A DNA stretch of 64,000 nucleotides from Amoebidium appalachense (lineage: Eukaryota > Ichthyosporea): contig CAVNZM010000016.1 in the NCBI GenBank assembly GCA_963693365.1, forward strand, positions 4,960,001 through 5,024,000. Reading direction: 5' to 3'. The position numbers and the translations under genes are program-made. The notes under the pieces were generated by a model. That model did not search any database. It was not told where the DNA came from and saw nothing but the letters and a program-made list of their open reading frames with translations. Below are positions 16,801-27,511 of this stretch, piece by piece (the first letter of the stretch is position 1; each line of letters starts with the position of its first letter).

Positions 16801-18322
16801 ACTTTGATATGGCAAAAACAAAAACATGAGAAATCTATGCCCAAAATGATCGGTCCGGGGAAGGGGGGAGGGGGGGGGGGGGGGGGAGGGGAGGGGGGGG
16901 GGGAAAGGGGATTAGGAGGGGAATGGGGGGAGGGGGGAGAGCATACCTTCTGGTGGAGTCGGCGACTGTGACACCGCTGTAGTGGCTGCAACTGAAAATC
17001 TTCAGTTAGTTGTGAACTCTAAACTCTATGATTCACCCTATTTTGTTGCTACCTGCCACCCCCCTCCCCCCTCCCCCCTCCCCCCCTCCCCCCTCCCCTC
17101 CTCCCCCTCCTCCCCGTCCCCCCGTCCCCCCCCCCCCCCCCCCCCCCTCCGGTCGCCCTTAATCATACCACCTAACTAACCCCCTTCCCTTCTCCCCTTT
17201 AGCCCCCATCAATCTCTTTTTTCGAACGTGGCCAGGAAAAGGGGGGAGGGGAGGTGGGGGTGTGGGGGGAGGGAGTGATGCAGGGGTGGGGGGTGGAGGG
17301 TGGTGGATGGGGTGACGTGCCGGGGAGGGAGAGGGGAGGGGGGAGGGAGAGGGGGGGGGGGGGGGGGGGGGAGCAGGCACCTGTCGTAGTAGATGGCTGT
17401 GTAACCCCCGTAGTTTGTGACCGTGACACCGCTGTAGTGGCTGTAGCTAAAATTTTCCAGTAAGTTGTGAGCTCAACTCTTTTGAATGCATTAATTTGTT
17501 TCCAACCTCCCCCCCCCCCCCCCTCCTCCCAACCCCCCCTCTAACCCTCCCCCCCCCCCTCCCCCCCAACCCGGCACCCGAACCACATTATACCCCTCCC
17601 CTCCCTCCCCCCCTCCCCCCCCCCCCCCCCCCCCCCCCCCCTCCCCCCTCCATTTTCCTCCATCAGTCTCTCTCTTTAAACGTGACCAGGAAAGGCGTGG
17701 GGATGGGGGGGCGGTAACACAGAGGTGGTGGGTGGTGGGTGGGGTGACGGTGCGGGTGGTGGGGGAGGGGGGGAGACCGGGGGGAGAAAGAGAGGAGGGG
17801 GGGGGGGGGGGGGGGGAGGAGAGGGGGTGACGGGGGGGGGGGGGAGGGGGGGAGGGCACCTGTCGTAGTAGATGGCTGTGTAACCCCCGTAGTTTGTGAC
17901 CGTGACACCGCTGTAGTGGCTGCAGATGTAAAATATTAGGACTCAATCATTTTCACCCTATATTTCCCCCCCATCTCTCTTGTCCCAACACCCATGGAAA
18001 CGGGGTATTCATATCCGTTTTCTTCCCCCCTTTTTTTTTCTTCCTTTTTTTTTGTTTTGTTTTCCCTACCAAATTGAGGAGTATTTTTCGCAGAATGTAT
18101 TGCAGAGTTGCGCAAAAACGAATCGAAGCAAATAGGAAAAGGTGGTGTGGGCTCAGACGTCAAGAGCGAACACAGATGTCAAAGTTAATTAGTCGTAATG
18201 CCGACATTATAGAAAGGTGATACCAAAAATTATGGGGAAGAGGTTTCGGGGAAGATATTTTGAGGGTAAAGGAGGGGTGGGGTGGGTGTGGGGGTGGGGG
18301 GGGGGGTTTCGGGTGGGAGGTG

Positions 18323-18354
<32 letters not shown>

Positions 18355-18959
18355 ATAACCACCTGGTGTAGTCGTTGGCTTTGACACCACCGTAGTAGTG
18401 GCTGCAGATGTGAAATATTTCTATGTGTCAGTTATGAACTCAACACAGGTAACACAGAGGTGGTGGGTGGTGGGTGGGGTGACGCCGCGGGTGGTTGGGG
18501 AGGGGGGGAGGGGGGGGGGGGGGGAGACCGGGGGGGAGAGAGAGAGGAAGGGGGGGGGGGGGGGAGGAAGGGGGGTGACCGGGGGGTGGGGAGGGCACCT
18601 GTCGTAGTAGATGGCTGTGTAACCCCCGTAGTTTGTGACCGTGACACCGCTGTAGTGGCTGCAGATGTAAAATATTAGGACTCAATCATTTTCACCCTAT
18701 ATTTCCCCCCCATCTCTCTTGTCCCAACACCCATGGAAACGGGGTATTCATATCCGTTTTCTTCCCCCCTTTTTTTTTCTTCCTTTTTTTTTGTTTTGTT
18801 TTCCCTACCAAATTGAGGAGTATTTTTCGCAGAATGTATTGCAGAGTTGCGCAAAAACGAATCGAAGCAAATAGGAAAAGGTGGTGTGGGGTATTTAGAG
18901 GGTAAAGGAGGGGTGGGGTGGGTGTGGGGGTGTGGGGTTCGGGTGGGAGGTGGGAGGTG

Positions 18960-18990
<31 letters not shown>

Positions 18991-19129
18991 AATAACCAAC
19001 CACCTGGTGTAGTCGTTGGCTTTGACACCACCGTAGTAGTGGCTGCAGATGTGAAATATTTCTATGTGTCAGTTATGAACTCAACCCATTCTACTCTCCT
19101 TTGCTCCCCCCTCCCCACCCCCCTCCCAT

Positions 19130-19165
<36 letters not shown>

Positions 19166-20761
19166 ACACACACAGAACCACCGCCACCACTACCACCATC
19201 ACCACCACGACCACGCCTGTCCGCCTGACCACCACCTCCCATCCCTCCTCCCATCAATCACTCTTTCTATACCCCCCTCCCCTCCCCCACCCACCCACCC
19301 ACCCACTTAACCCCCCCCCCTCCCCCCCACCCTTCTCCCATCCCCTCCTCCCCCACCCCCCACCCCCCCACCCCCACCCCCACCACCACCGATCTCCCTC
19401 TTTTTCCTCTCCACCCCCCCGTCTCTCTCTTCAAACCCCCCTCAACCACTCTCTCTACCCTCTCCTCCCCCCCACCCCTCCCCCTCCCCACGTGCCCCAT
19501 CAATATTACTCATAATAAAACAAAAGATGAGAGTCAAGTGGTAAGAAGGGGAGGGGGGGGGGGGGAGGGGAGGGAAGCGAAAAGGATAAGAGGACAATTA
19601 CGTTTAACTCCATCCACTTCCACCTCACACAGGGTGAGAATATTGCTGAATCCCGGAAGAGAAACCCGGATTTTGCTGCCAATCAACCCGGGCTGGCATT
19701 TGATGTCGGAGGCAGAGCCGGCCGGGGGGGCTGGGTTGCTTGCACTCCCACACACCACACCGTCAACGGTGACCTGAATATAACGAGAATGTTCGAGGAT
19801 AAGCTAGTGCGGGGGGTATTATATGGCAAAAGTAAGGAAACTGTGTATCTAGCGAGTTAGAAGTCCAATAATAATCCCCACCTTACCTTGAAGCCTGCCT
19901 CCCTAAAACACTCCCACCCCGCCCTTCCCCTCTTCCCTCCCCCCCCCCCCCCCCCCTCCCCGCCCCTCCCCTCCCATCCCATTCCGCAATCTCCCAGGAG
20001 TTTCCTATTTGTTACAAAATCACACACCTAAATCCCCCCCTCCCCCCCACCCCCCTCCCCCCCCACCCCCACCCCCCCCCACCCCCCCCACACACACACC
20101 CGCGCCCCCACCACACACGCACACCGAAAAAAAAAAAAGAAAGAAGAAGAAGAAAAAAAAAACGTCTCACCCTGAAGCCAGCCAGCCTGTAAGCGAAATC
20201 CAACCGGTTCCAAACCCGGACGGTTTTAATCTCCAATCTGTCTTGTAGGTCCACCTCCCACCAAGGGTTTGAAGACAATCTTGTTTGAGTGCACGAATTT
20301 GCGTTCCAATCGGTGTTTGTGTTGCAATCGACGGCGCGGAGTGACTCTGCTCCCAACGTCGTGCTGCTCTGGCTGGTGGGCTTGTTGCAGGCCACGTTGT
20401 TGATCCCTGCGAAAGTTCGGCACGTGTTTTGGGAATTTAGGACACACAGATAAATATATATATAAATATGTATATACATGTATGGTAAAAATTCGTATTA
20501 CCTGGCCACTGGTATTAGGAGGGGGTGCTGGGGGGTGTTTTTCGCATATGACCTTCTATGTGGGCAGCAGCATAGGGCCAAACAGTGATAACGCCGGGTC
20601 GGGTCCGGGAATCGGATAAACTGAAATCAGATGGGCTGATTGAATTCGCAATTCCACATTAAAAAGTTTGAGCCGTTTGATTGGATTCGCAATTCCATTT
20701 TAAAAAATCCCCCATTTTCAGGATTGTGACTAATATTAGTTTGCCAGATGACAGATGACGC

Positions 20762-20794
<33 letters not shown>

Positions 20795-20883
20795 ATATAA
20801 GAGAGGCATGTATTCATGTGCATGTGTGTGTATCAGCTCGAAAGAGCCACGGGTGATGGATGAATGGAAGGGTCGTGTTTCTC

Positions 20884-20919
<36 letters not shown>

Positions 20920-21560
20920 CTATGGGGGCTGGGGAAGGAGAATAGGGTGTGGAAGGTAGAGCGAGAAGCGGGGGAGAAGAAATGCGGGGGGGGGGGGAGA
21001 GGGGGGAGGCGAAGGGAGGGGGCGAGGAGAAGGGACGGGGGGGAGGGGGGGGGGGGAGAGAGAGAGAGAGGGGGGGGGAGGGGGGGGGAGGGGAGGGGAA
21101 GGGAGGGGGGAGGGGAAGGATGCTCTTACGTGGTGGGATAACTGGAGAGGCAGAATATTTTGTTGAAGAGAGGTGTCAGCATTATCAATTTAATTCCCAA
21201 GCAAACAAAATATATGCCGCAAGCAACACAGATCTATGGTAATTTAATATCTAATTTTTATCTTGATAATCTACCGTGCTTCAAATCCATATTACTGCTC
21301 TCCTGGTTTATGGGCCTTTATCTTCATATCTCCCACGGATGCATATACTGGGTTTTGAAGGCCTTGTTTGGGGATAGATTGGGATTTCTCTGTTTCCTGT
21401 TGTGTGTGTTTGTATGTATGTATGTATGTGTGTGTATGTGTGTATGTGTGTATGTGTGTATGTGTGCGTGTGTGTGTGTGCGCGTGTGTGTGCGTGTGTG
21501 TGCGTGTGTGTGCGTGCACACGCGTGTGCGCGTGTGTGTGTGCGTGCGTGCGTGCACACG

Positions 21561-21594
<34 letters not shown>

Positions 21595-21669
21595 ACGCAG
21601 TGTGTGTGTGTGCGTGTGTGTGTGTGTACACGCCTGTGTGTGTGTGTGCGTGTGTGTGTGTGTACACGC

Positions 21670-21722
<53 letters not shown>

Positions 21723-22206
21723 TGTGCGTGTGTGTGTGTACACGCCTGTGTGTGTGTGTGCGCGTGTGTGCGTGCGTGCGTGCACACGCGCGTGTGTGTG
21801 TGTGTGCGTGTGCGTGTGTGTGCGCGTGTGTGCGTGTGTGTGTGCATGCACACGCGCGTGCGTGCGTGCGCGTGCGTGCGCGTGCGCGTGCATGCGTGCA
21901 CGTGCGCGTGTGCGTGCGCGCGTGTGTGCAGGTATGCAGCATCATTTTTTTTTAATTTTTTTTTTTTTTTGGGGGGGGGGGGGGGGGGGAGCTGAGGGCA
22001 GTGAACTGCTCCTTATCAATTTGTTTTTTCCCAACGGAAATCACCGAGATTATCAAGATATAGAACACTGCAGGGTGCGCCGGGGGGGGGGGGGGGGGGG
22101 GGGGGGGGTTATTACGCATAAGCAAAGGGAACACAATTACGATGATCGCACCATTCTATGAGAACCACAAAGTTTCACACACACACATACATCCAAGGGC
22201 GTGTGC

Positions 22207-22239
<33 letters not shown>

Positions 22240-22573
22240 AACACACACGCACACACACGCACAAACACCTAACCCCTGCCGTCCCCTCCCCTCCCCCCTT
22301 CCCCCCCTCCCCCCCCCCCCCCCACACACACACACCCACACGCCTACCCCCCTTCCCCCTCTTCCCCCCCCTCCCACACACAAACACACCTATCCCCTCA
22401 CCCCCCCTTTCACACACACACACAGAGAGAGACACACACACCTACCCTCCTTCCCCTCAACAAACACGTACCACTCCTACCCCCCCCCCCCCTCCTCCCG
22501 TCAAGCACACCTACCACCCCTCCCCCCTCCCATCCCCCTCTCCCCCCTCTCCCCCCCCCCCCCCTTTTCCCCA

Positions 22574-22619
<46 letters not shown>

Positions 22620-23461
22620 CTGCACAGAGCCTGCCGGTACCCTGGAAACCTGTGTTGCATGCACAGGTAAAGGCACCAGCCGTATTTGTGCATGTTGCAT
22701 TAGGCGCACAGTTGTGTGTCTTAAGCTGGCATTCATCGATATCTGTAATATGGGAGATTGTGTCAAAGGAATGATTACGGCCAATCAAATAAACAGATTT
22801 GATGCCTTTTTTGGGCAGTAGATCAACGGACTACGCCTGCGGTGATAATATGTGTAGGATTAAAGGTGGTAAGAGTTGAACAAGCCAGGAATGGCAGAGG
22901 AATATAGTGTTGCAAAATGCTGAAATATTTTGTTGCATTTCCGGTGTTTTTAGTCATTTTCCTCTACACATGCGTGCGCACACCTTCATATGTTATCTCT
23001 GTCCCAATATATCCCGCCTTGCACGTGCACATTTGCACACGCAACAGTTATCCCCCTGCCAAAATATCCCACCCAGGGTACACAAACCTTGGCAAGTTAT
23101 CCCGGTACCAGCATATCCCGTCGTGCATGCACATATGAAGGAGCCGGGGGTGTTTATGCACGAGGCCAGGGGCGCACAATTGTGGGTGCGAGCCAAACAT
23201 TCGTTGATGTCTGGAATAACAACATTGACGTGTTAGCGAAATTCGTTTTTCAGGTTCATTTTTACCGTTTTTTTCTACGCCAAGTCTAAGCTTGCCTACT
23301 TTGGGTGGCTTCCAAATTCACATGAGAAACTAGTGTCATCTACCCTACTCTCTGTGCTCACTATACAAACAGCCCACCAAAACTGCCAATATTGCCGCAT
23401 AAGCAAAACTACACTGAATAAAAAAGGCCTTCTGCATTCTAACAACAATTTCCCCTTACCC

Positions 23462-23507
<46 letters not shown>

Positions 23508-24300
23508 CCCCTTCCCTCCTGGGGCACCCTTCCTCCCCCCCCCCCCCCCCCCCCCCCTTCTCCCCCTTCTCCCTTTCCCCACTCCTCCTTCCCCCCGTTA
23601 CAAGCATATACATACATCACCATCCGGGCTGTTACCCCAAGAGAGAGGATAAAAAAACATGGTTGTTAACTTACCCAGTGATCAGTTGGAACCTGGATCA
23701 TCCCCCCGTCCCTCGCCCCCTCCCCGCCCCCCCCCCCCCCCCCTCCCCCCTTCTCCCCTCCACCCTCCCCTCCTCCCCCCCCCCCCCCTGCCCCCCACCC
23801 CCACCCCCGCAAGCCCCTTCCTGATTGACATACTACTTGCGTTCGAGGTAGTTATACTACGGCATTATGTGCCATATTGAATCTGAGGAGGGAAAAAAAA
23901 AAAAAAGCTACGAAAACTTGATGTCATCCATGAGAGACCTACCTGCACAGCGAAACCCGGTGCCCGCAAACCCCTTGTTACAGCTGCACGTGAAGGAAGA
24001 CACTGTGTCCGTACACGTAGCAGCAAAAGAGCACCTGTGTTTTCCAGTGGCGCATTCATCGATTAAGGCGGGTGTGGTGGCGGTAGCCGTGGCCCTTGGA
24101 ACAATGACGACTATTGGAGCGGCACCGTCGACACGTCCCGCCAAAGATGTGGTTGTAGCACCTGATGATTTTAGAAAGTAGGATGAGTTGAGGATGTTTT
24201 GATTATCTCGCCTTAAAGTTACGAATAAATTTATCGTCTGCGCACCAGAGTGTATAACAATCCGTGGTATTATAAAAAAGGCCAAGATGCATACAGTCAT
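5419..24300 (-). CDS. Secreted EGF/F5-8C/WSC/M60-peptidase multidomain protein
   Basis: This is a 25-exon gene model built by eye. Exons in transcription order: 24300-23943, 23210-23088, 22742-22620, 20406-20171, 19773-19602, 19042-19004, 18658-18599, 18401-18363, 17919-17860, 17440-17381, 16985-16947, 16767-16628, 16185-16044, 15098-14826, 14258-14086, 13444-13297, 12361-12320, 11555-11117, 10949-10664, 10076-9442, 9057-8226, 7873-7814, 7167-7048, 6572-6243, 5624-5419. All junctions are GT/AG and phase-compatible. Only exon 11555-11117 needs one extra base in its poly-C run (plus strand about 11491-11499). The start ATG at 24300 gives a hydrophobic leader ([10 protein letters not shown]), so the protein is probably secreted; no later membrane segment is seen. 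Length is about 1,711 residues. Domain order is EGF x3, F5/8C, Ser/Thr stalk, WSC x3, TCAF-like block, M60 peptidase, EGF, galactose-binding-like. M60 family enzymes cleave mucin-type glycoproteins, and the lectin-like modules would bind glycans. A role in mucus or glycan attack is inference. Confidence 0.8.
5675..5935. repeat. Direct duplication plus hairpin in the last intron of the M60 gene
   Basis: An AT-rich unit of about 115 bp occurs twice (about 5678-5790 and 5800-5905). The segment TCCAAATCACATCCAAGTAT near 5858 recurs inverted at about 5906-5933 (ATACTTGATGTGATTTGGAT), making a hairpin with a stem of about 27 bp and a short loop. Possibly a MITE-like fragment. Confidence 0.7.
8030..8200. 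repeat. Short direct duplication and poly-G tract
   Basis: The unit CCCAATAATAGCTGTATTCG with flanks is present twice (about 8041 and 8094). A poly-G tract follows at about 8158-8194. Both are intronic in the M60 gene. Confidence 0.7.
8226..11555 (-). other. TCAF-like N-terminal block and M60 metallopeptidase domain
   Basis: Exons 11555-11117 and 10949-10664 encode a TCAF-type region ([25 protein letters not shown]). Exon 10076-9442 encodes the beta-rich segment that precedes the catalytic domain in M60-like proteins. Exon 9057-8226 has the zinc site HEVGH (codons at 8704-8718) followed by a Glu 13 residues later (GWGE). This matches HExxHx(8-28)E of M60, so the active site looks intact. Confidence 0.85.
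10165..10660. repeat. Minisatellite, about 31-37 bp unit
   Basis: About 14 copies of a unit containing AAAGAGGATGCAACAAGCAT with ATAACACATGTAC spacers, some with an extra ACCGTGGC. It lies in the intron between exons 10949-10664 and 10076-9442 of the M60 gene. The open frames on both strands are a by-product of the repeat. Confidence 0.9.
12081..12205. repeat. (CA)n microsatellite and poly-C
   Basis: (CA)n at about 12081-12134 and poly-C at about 12172-12203, inside the intron between exons 12361-12320 and 11555-11117 of the M60 gene. Confidence 0.9.
13200..13254. repeat. Long poly-C tract
   Basis: A run of more than 45 C lies just downstream, in gene sense, of the donor of exon 13444-13297. 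It reads as poly-G on the coding strand. Confidence 0.9.
13445..14073. repeat. (TG)n, poly-G, (GA)n and poly-C arrays
   Basis: The intron between exons 14258-14086 and 13444-13297 holds (TG)n (about 13446-13487), poly-G (about 13727-13750), (GA)n (about 13758-13823), poly-C (about 13867-13888) and poly-G (about 14050-14073). Confidence 0.9.
15400..15800. repeat. Imperfect direct duplication, about 190 bp unit
   Basis: Two diverged copies (about 15405-15580 and 15583-15790) share TTTAAGATTTTCCGAAT, GGGCTAGCCC, CCTTTTCCTAG and TGAATTCG landmarks. Intronic in the M60 gene, upstream of WSC2 in genome order. Confidence 0.65.
16947..19042 (-). other. Six small Ser/Thr-rich stalk exons, duplicated
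   Basis: Exons 19042-19004, 18401-18363 and 16985-16947 (39 bp each) encode [16 protein letters not shown] or [12 protein letters not shown] peptides. Exons 18658-18599, 17919-17860 and 17440-17381 (60 bp each) encode [19 protein letters not shown]. All are phase 1-1, so adding or losing units keeps the frame. The stretch 17860-18401 and its copy 18599-19042 are near identical, including intron sequence, showing a recent tandem duplication. The stalk is probably O-glycosylated and spaces the lectin domain from the WSC block. Confidence 0.8.
19602..20406 (-). other. F5/8C (fucolectin/discoidin-type) domain exons
   Basis: Exon 20406-20171 encodes [13 protein letters not shown], then NPWWEVDLQ, then TVRVWNRLD. 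These are hallmark strands of the galactose-binding-like F5/8 type C / fucolectin fold. Exon 19773-19602 supplies the rest, ending near LTLCEVEV. The junction is phase 0. Such domains bind carbohydrate or lipid. Confidence 0.85.
21400..21935. repeat. Long (TG/CG)n microsatellite
   Basis: Over 500 bp of alternating purine-pyrimidine sequence: (TG)n with frequent TGCG and TACACGC interruptions. Such sequence can adopt Z-DNA. It sits in the roughly 2.2-kb intron between EGF 3 and the F5/8C exons of the M60 gene. Confidence 0.9.
22620..24300 (-). other. Signal peptide and three EGF-like exons of the M60 gene
   Basis: Exon 1 (24300-23943) encodes the leader, an Ala/Thr-rich segment and a first EGF ([11 protein letters not shown]...). 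Exons 2 (23210-23088) and 3 (22742-22620) are each 123 bp, phase 1-1. Each encodes one EGF with the calcium-binding type start D-I-N/D-E-C, six cysteines and the G-Y/F-x-G-T-G ending. One-module-per-exon, symmetric-phase architecture fits exon shuffling or duplication. A TATA-like TTTATATAAT lies about 50 bp upstream of the ATG on the minus strand. Confidence 0.85.
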
Positions 24301-24359
24301 CAGTAATTTCAAACTATTGATGCGGAAAATTTGCAAGCATGACTACTATTATATAAAGG

Positions 24360-24830
24360 GCTCACCACTCGACAAGAATAATTCTGCTGCACAGCGGCAC
24401 AGAATTATTCTACTTTCCGAAGATTGAAATGCACTCTGCAAAAAGCAGCTGCGAAGTATAAAGCGGAGTTAAGAAATATTGGATTCCCCCAGTGCACAAT
24501 ACTTATGTTCTACATTTGCTCAGCTTGCTAGAAGCAGAATAGTTTCTTTCTTTCTTTCTTTCTTTCTTTTTCTTTTTTTTTTTTTGTAAGAATAATTCTT
24601 GTTGTTGAAGACATTTTCTACTTGCAGCGAGCTTACTTTGCTAGGGCCTCTTGAGCCAGCAGAATAAAATACTGATCGTAGCATATTCTGATATTAGGAT
24701 GAGACGGGACTGCTTTTTGCACAATAATTCTGCCTTTTCTCTGCTCAAAGCCGCGGTGGGTTCCAAGCAGTGCATCGGCATAATATAAATTCTGCTCTCG
24801 CACAATAATGATTCTTTTATTTTTTTTTTT
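24360..24830. repeat. AT-rich block with repeated AGAATAATTCT motifs
   Basis: An inverted repeat AGAATAATTCTG ... CACAGAATTATTCT lies at about 24378-24412. Related AATAATTCT motifs recur near 24588 and 24722 and diverged ones up to about 24810, along with GCTTTTTGCA/TGCAAAAAGC pieces. A (TTTC)n run is at about 24544-24570. It could be a decayed non-autonomous transposon just upstream of the M60 gene promoter. No coding potential is seen. Confidence 0.45.
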
Positions 24831-25080
24831 ATTTTTTTATTTTTATTTTTTATTTTATCCCGTTTCACTCCCGGAGGCACTGCCTAAGGGGAGCTAACGT
24901 CTTCCACAGTAGACACACGAATGTGCTCTCTACATAGTGCAACTATAAGTCAGGATACATAATCCCGACTGTCACTACATATTCTGGCAATTCTTAGCCC
25001 ACGGGGTTGCCGCAGTCACGCTAGTGGGGATTGAGCAAACTCACTTCAACCAACACCTAGCCAGGAGTGACCCGGGGGAA
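24815..25080 (-). mobile_element. SINE-like element copy 1, minus orientation
   Basis: The plus strand starts with a T-rich tail (reversed A/AAAT tail) at about 24815-24858. TCCCGTTTCACTCCCGG, GGCACTGCCT and GGGGAGCT follow, and the copy ends near GAGTGACCCGGG at about 25075. The same landmarks in the same order occur at 34844-35095, so this is a dispersed family. This copy looks 5'-truncated because the tRNA-like head seen with the other copy is absent. Confidence 0.65.
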
Positions 25081-25139
25081 AATAAAAGGGTATAAGCAAG
25101 AAAAAATGTTCGGAAAGTTAGAAACAATACAATAAGACG

Positions 25140-25710
25140 AAGCAGTGTGTTCGTGCTGCTCTGCATGGTGGAAAAGAAAGAAAGAAGAGCAGTGTGTTGG
25201 TGCTGCTCGGCATGGTAGAAGACTAGAGCAGGGTGTTGGTGCTGCTCGGCATGGTAGAAGACACTAGAGCAGGGTGTTGGTGCTGCTCGGCATGGTAGAA
25301 GACAATAGAGCAGGGTGTTGGTGCTGCTCGGCATGGTAGAAGACACTAGAGCAGGGTGTTGGTGCTGCTCGGCATGGTAGAAGACACTAGAGCAGGGTGT
25401 TGGTGCTGCTCGGCATGGTAGAAGACACTAGAGCAGGGTGTTGGTGCTGCTCGGCATGGTAGAAGACTAGAGCAGGGTGATGGTGCTGCTCGGCATGGTA
25501 GAAGACACTAGAGCAGGGTGTTGGTGTTGCTCGGCATGGTAGAAGACACTAGAGCAGGGTGATGGTGCTGCTCGGCATGGTAGAAGACACTAGAGCAGGG
25601 TGATGGTGCTGCTCGGCATGGTAGAAGACACTAGAGCAGGGTGTTGGTGCTGCTCGGCATGGTAGAGGACACTAGAGCAGGGTGTTGGTGCTGCTCGTCA
25701 TGGTGGAAGA
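25140..25710. repeat. Minisatellite, about 41-43 bp unit
   Basis: About 14 tandem copies built from GAGCAGGGTGTTGGTGCTGC followed by TCGGCATGGTAGAAGACACT, with small length variants. Intergenic between the M60 gene and the LINE. Confidence 0.9.
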
Positions 25711-26326
25711 AGACAGCATGAAGTTCGTGCGGCCTATTGGTATTCTTATGTTTTTCTAGAGTTTTTGACGCTTTAGTAAATTTCGTTTTTCCTGACAAAG
25801 TGCCCATGTCGCAAAACTAATAACTCGTGTTGTACTAGTCCTACGGCAACGGCTCAAACACGGCCATGTTGCCAGCGTTTGGCTCTATGCAATGGTGTGC
25901 ATGCCGCCCCTTGTGCGTAAATGTGGTGGAGTGTGGATGCAGCGGCGCACGGCCGTTTACGAAACACGTGTCGTGTTTTGTGCCTGGTCGCGATGGCCCT
26001 GTGCGTGTTAAAATTTAAGAGAATAGGAATGTGCAAAATACGCATCTTGATTGGTTGCATTTTATCTGATGAGCCCGGAGTGGCGATCTTATTGGATAGT
26101 TAACTGCTATTTTTAAGGAATCATACTGCTTGTTCACCGATCACATAAAGTCGCACACATCGATTCAGTCGCACACATCGATTCAGTCGCACACATCGAT
26201 TCAGTCGCACACATCGATTCAAATGTCGCTCTTTATTATCTGCTAACAAATAGTATCCTTCGCGCATCCACCCCTAAACCAGGCCATCCGTGGCCCTAAG
26301 GGCCGGGGAACACCCCCATCCATGTC

Positions 26327-27511
26327 ATGGCACATGCCTATAATCGTTTCAGAACCTCTTTCAAAGTTCCATCTACACCCATCACACATGTGCGACCATT
26401 AAAACGTCCAGCAGATACACCTACCACAGATGCACAACCAGAAAAACATCGCCTTAGACTAAGCGCAACACCTATTTACAATACACTACCCATTCAGAAT
26501 AACACCACACCACTCCGTAGAAACACAATAACAACCATGCCGAAACTTTCGGTTGATACAGTACTGGCAGAACTTGCCCTCGTTAAGAAACAGCTAAATG
26601 AGCTGTTACCACTCAAGAACATGATAGAAAAACTCCAAACAGAAAATACCCAACTCAAGCTCACCATTGATTCACTCACAGCCCAGCTAAACATTAGTGG
26701 ATCGCAAAACCCCAAAACTCATGAGCAAACATCTCGCGACGGAGACATTTCCACCCCAACACAAAACAACACAGGACCGGAAGCACAGCTCCCGGCAGAG
26801 TTCCTAGAATATGCGAACTCTCGTAAAACACCCGAGCTCCGCCAAATTGCCAAGGAAACATATGCCAGCATTCTTGCAGGCAACGAGTACCGCCGCAACT
26901 CCCCTCCCAAACCGCCGGCTAAGGGGAACACCCAAGCAAACGGTAACATCAACATCCCACCCAAATACGAGAGGGTGTATTTCAAAGTCAAGCACGGCAG
27001 ACGCCCACACAGGGCCATGTGGTCCATCTTCAAGGCTCTCGGCTTCCGGTGCTCTCGCATCCTTTGTCTGTCCTTCATTGGATACGATGTGCTGGAAGTA
27101 GCAGTACGGGGCGACTATAACCGTGCGTTCATCCGTGACGCGACAAAGGGGTGTGGAAGCTTCTTCACCCACCTCCCAAGCTACGACCCATGCGCGCCGG
27201 AAAACATTCAGAAAGCAGACAAAGAACGTAAAGTGTCTGCTAAGAATGCGTGCGCCACACGTTGTCGTGTACGCATCAGCAAGGCAAAAGAGTTCCTCGC
27301 AAAGTTGGAAAACGATGCTACGAGCGTGATAGACACGGACACGAAGGAACCAATGTTTTCTGGTGAGAAACTGCTCGAGCGCAAACGCCGATGCGAGATG
27401 GAAATCGAGCTCTTCTGCGAACTGTTCGCGCTGGCGGAAGGTCGTGCATACGACCCCGTAAGCGACAAGTGGGAACCAACCCCACAGGTGTCGGACCAAA
27501 CCGATGCCTAA
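26327..27511 (+). CDS. LINE ORF1 protein (coiled coil, putative RNA-binding)
   Basis: 394 residues from ATG 26327. A Pro/Thr-rich, basic N-terminus is followed by a leucine-rich coiled coil at about residues 68-125 (LAELALVKKQLNELLPLKNM...). Next come a low-complexity segment and a folded region at about 215-300 containing YERVYFKVKHGRRPHRAMWS, which may be an RRM-like nucleic-acid binding fold. The C-terminal third is Lys/Arg/Glu-rich. No CCHC knuckle is visible. This layout matches ORF1 proteins of L1-like LINEs, which trimerise through the coiled coil and coat the RNA. The stop overlaps the ORF2 start in ATGCCTAA. Confidence 0.75.
   Translation: MAHAYNRFRTSFKVPSTPITHVRPLKRPADTPTTDAQPEKHRLRLSATPIYNTLPIQNNTTPLRRNTITTMPKLSVDTVLAELALVKKQLNELLPLKNMIEKLQTENTQLKLTIDSLTAQLNISGSQNPKTHEQTSRDGDISTPTQNNTGPEAQLPAEFLEYANSRKTPELRQIAKETYASILAGNEYRRNSPPKPPAKGNTQANGNINIPPKYERVYFKVKHGRRPHRAMWSIFKALGFRCSRILCLSFIGYDVLEVAVRGDYNRAFIRDATKGCGSFFTHLPSYDPCAPENIQKADKERKVSAKNACATRCRVRISKAKEFLAKLENDATSVIDTDTKEPMFSGEKLLERKRRCEMEIELFCELFALAEGRAYDPVSDKWEPTPQVSDQTDA

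Noticed and set aside
21292-22161. Large reading frames in the (TG)n tract
   Set aside because: Pure dinucleotide repeat translation, open on both strands, and located in an intron of the M60 gene.
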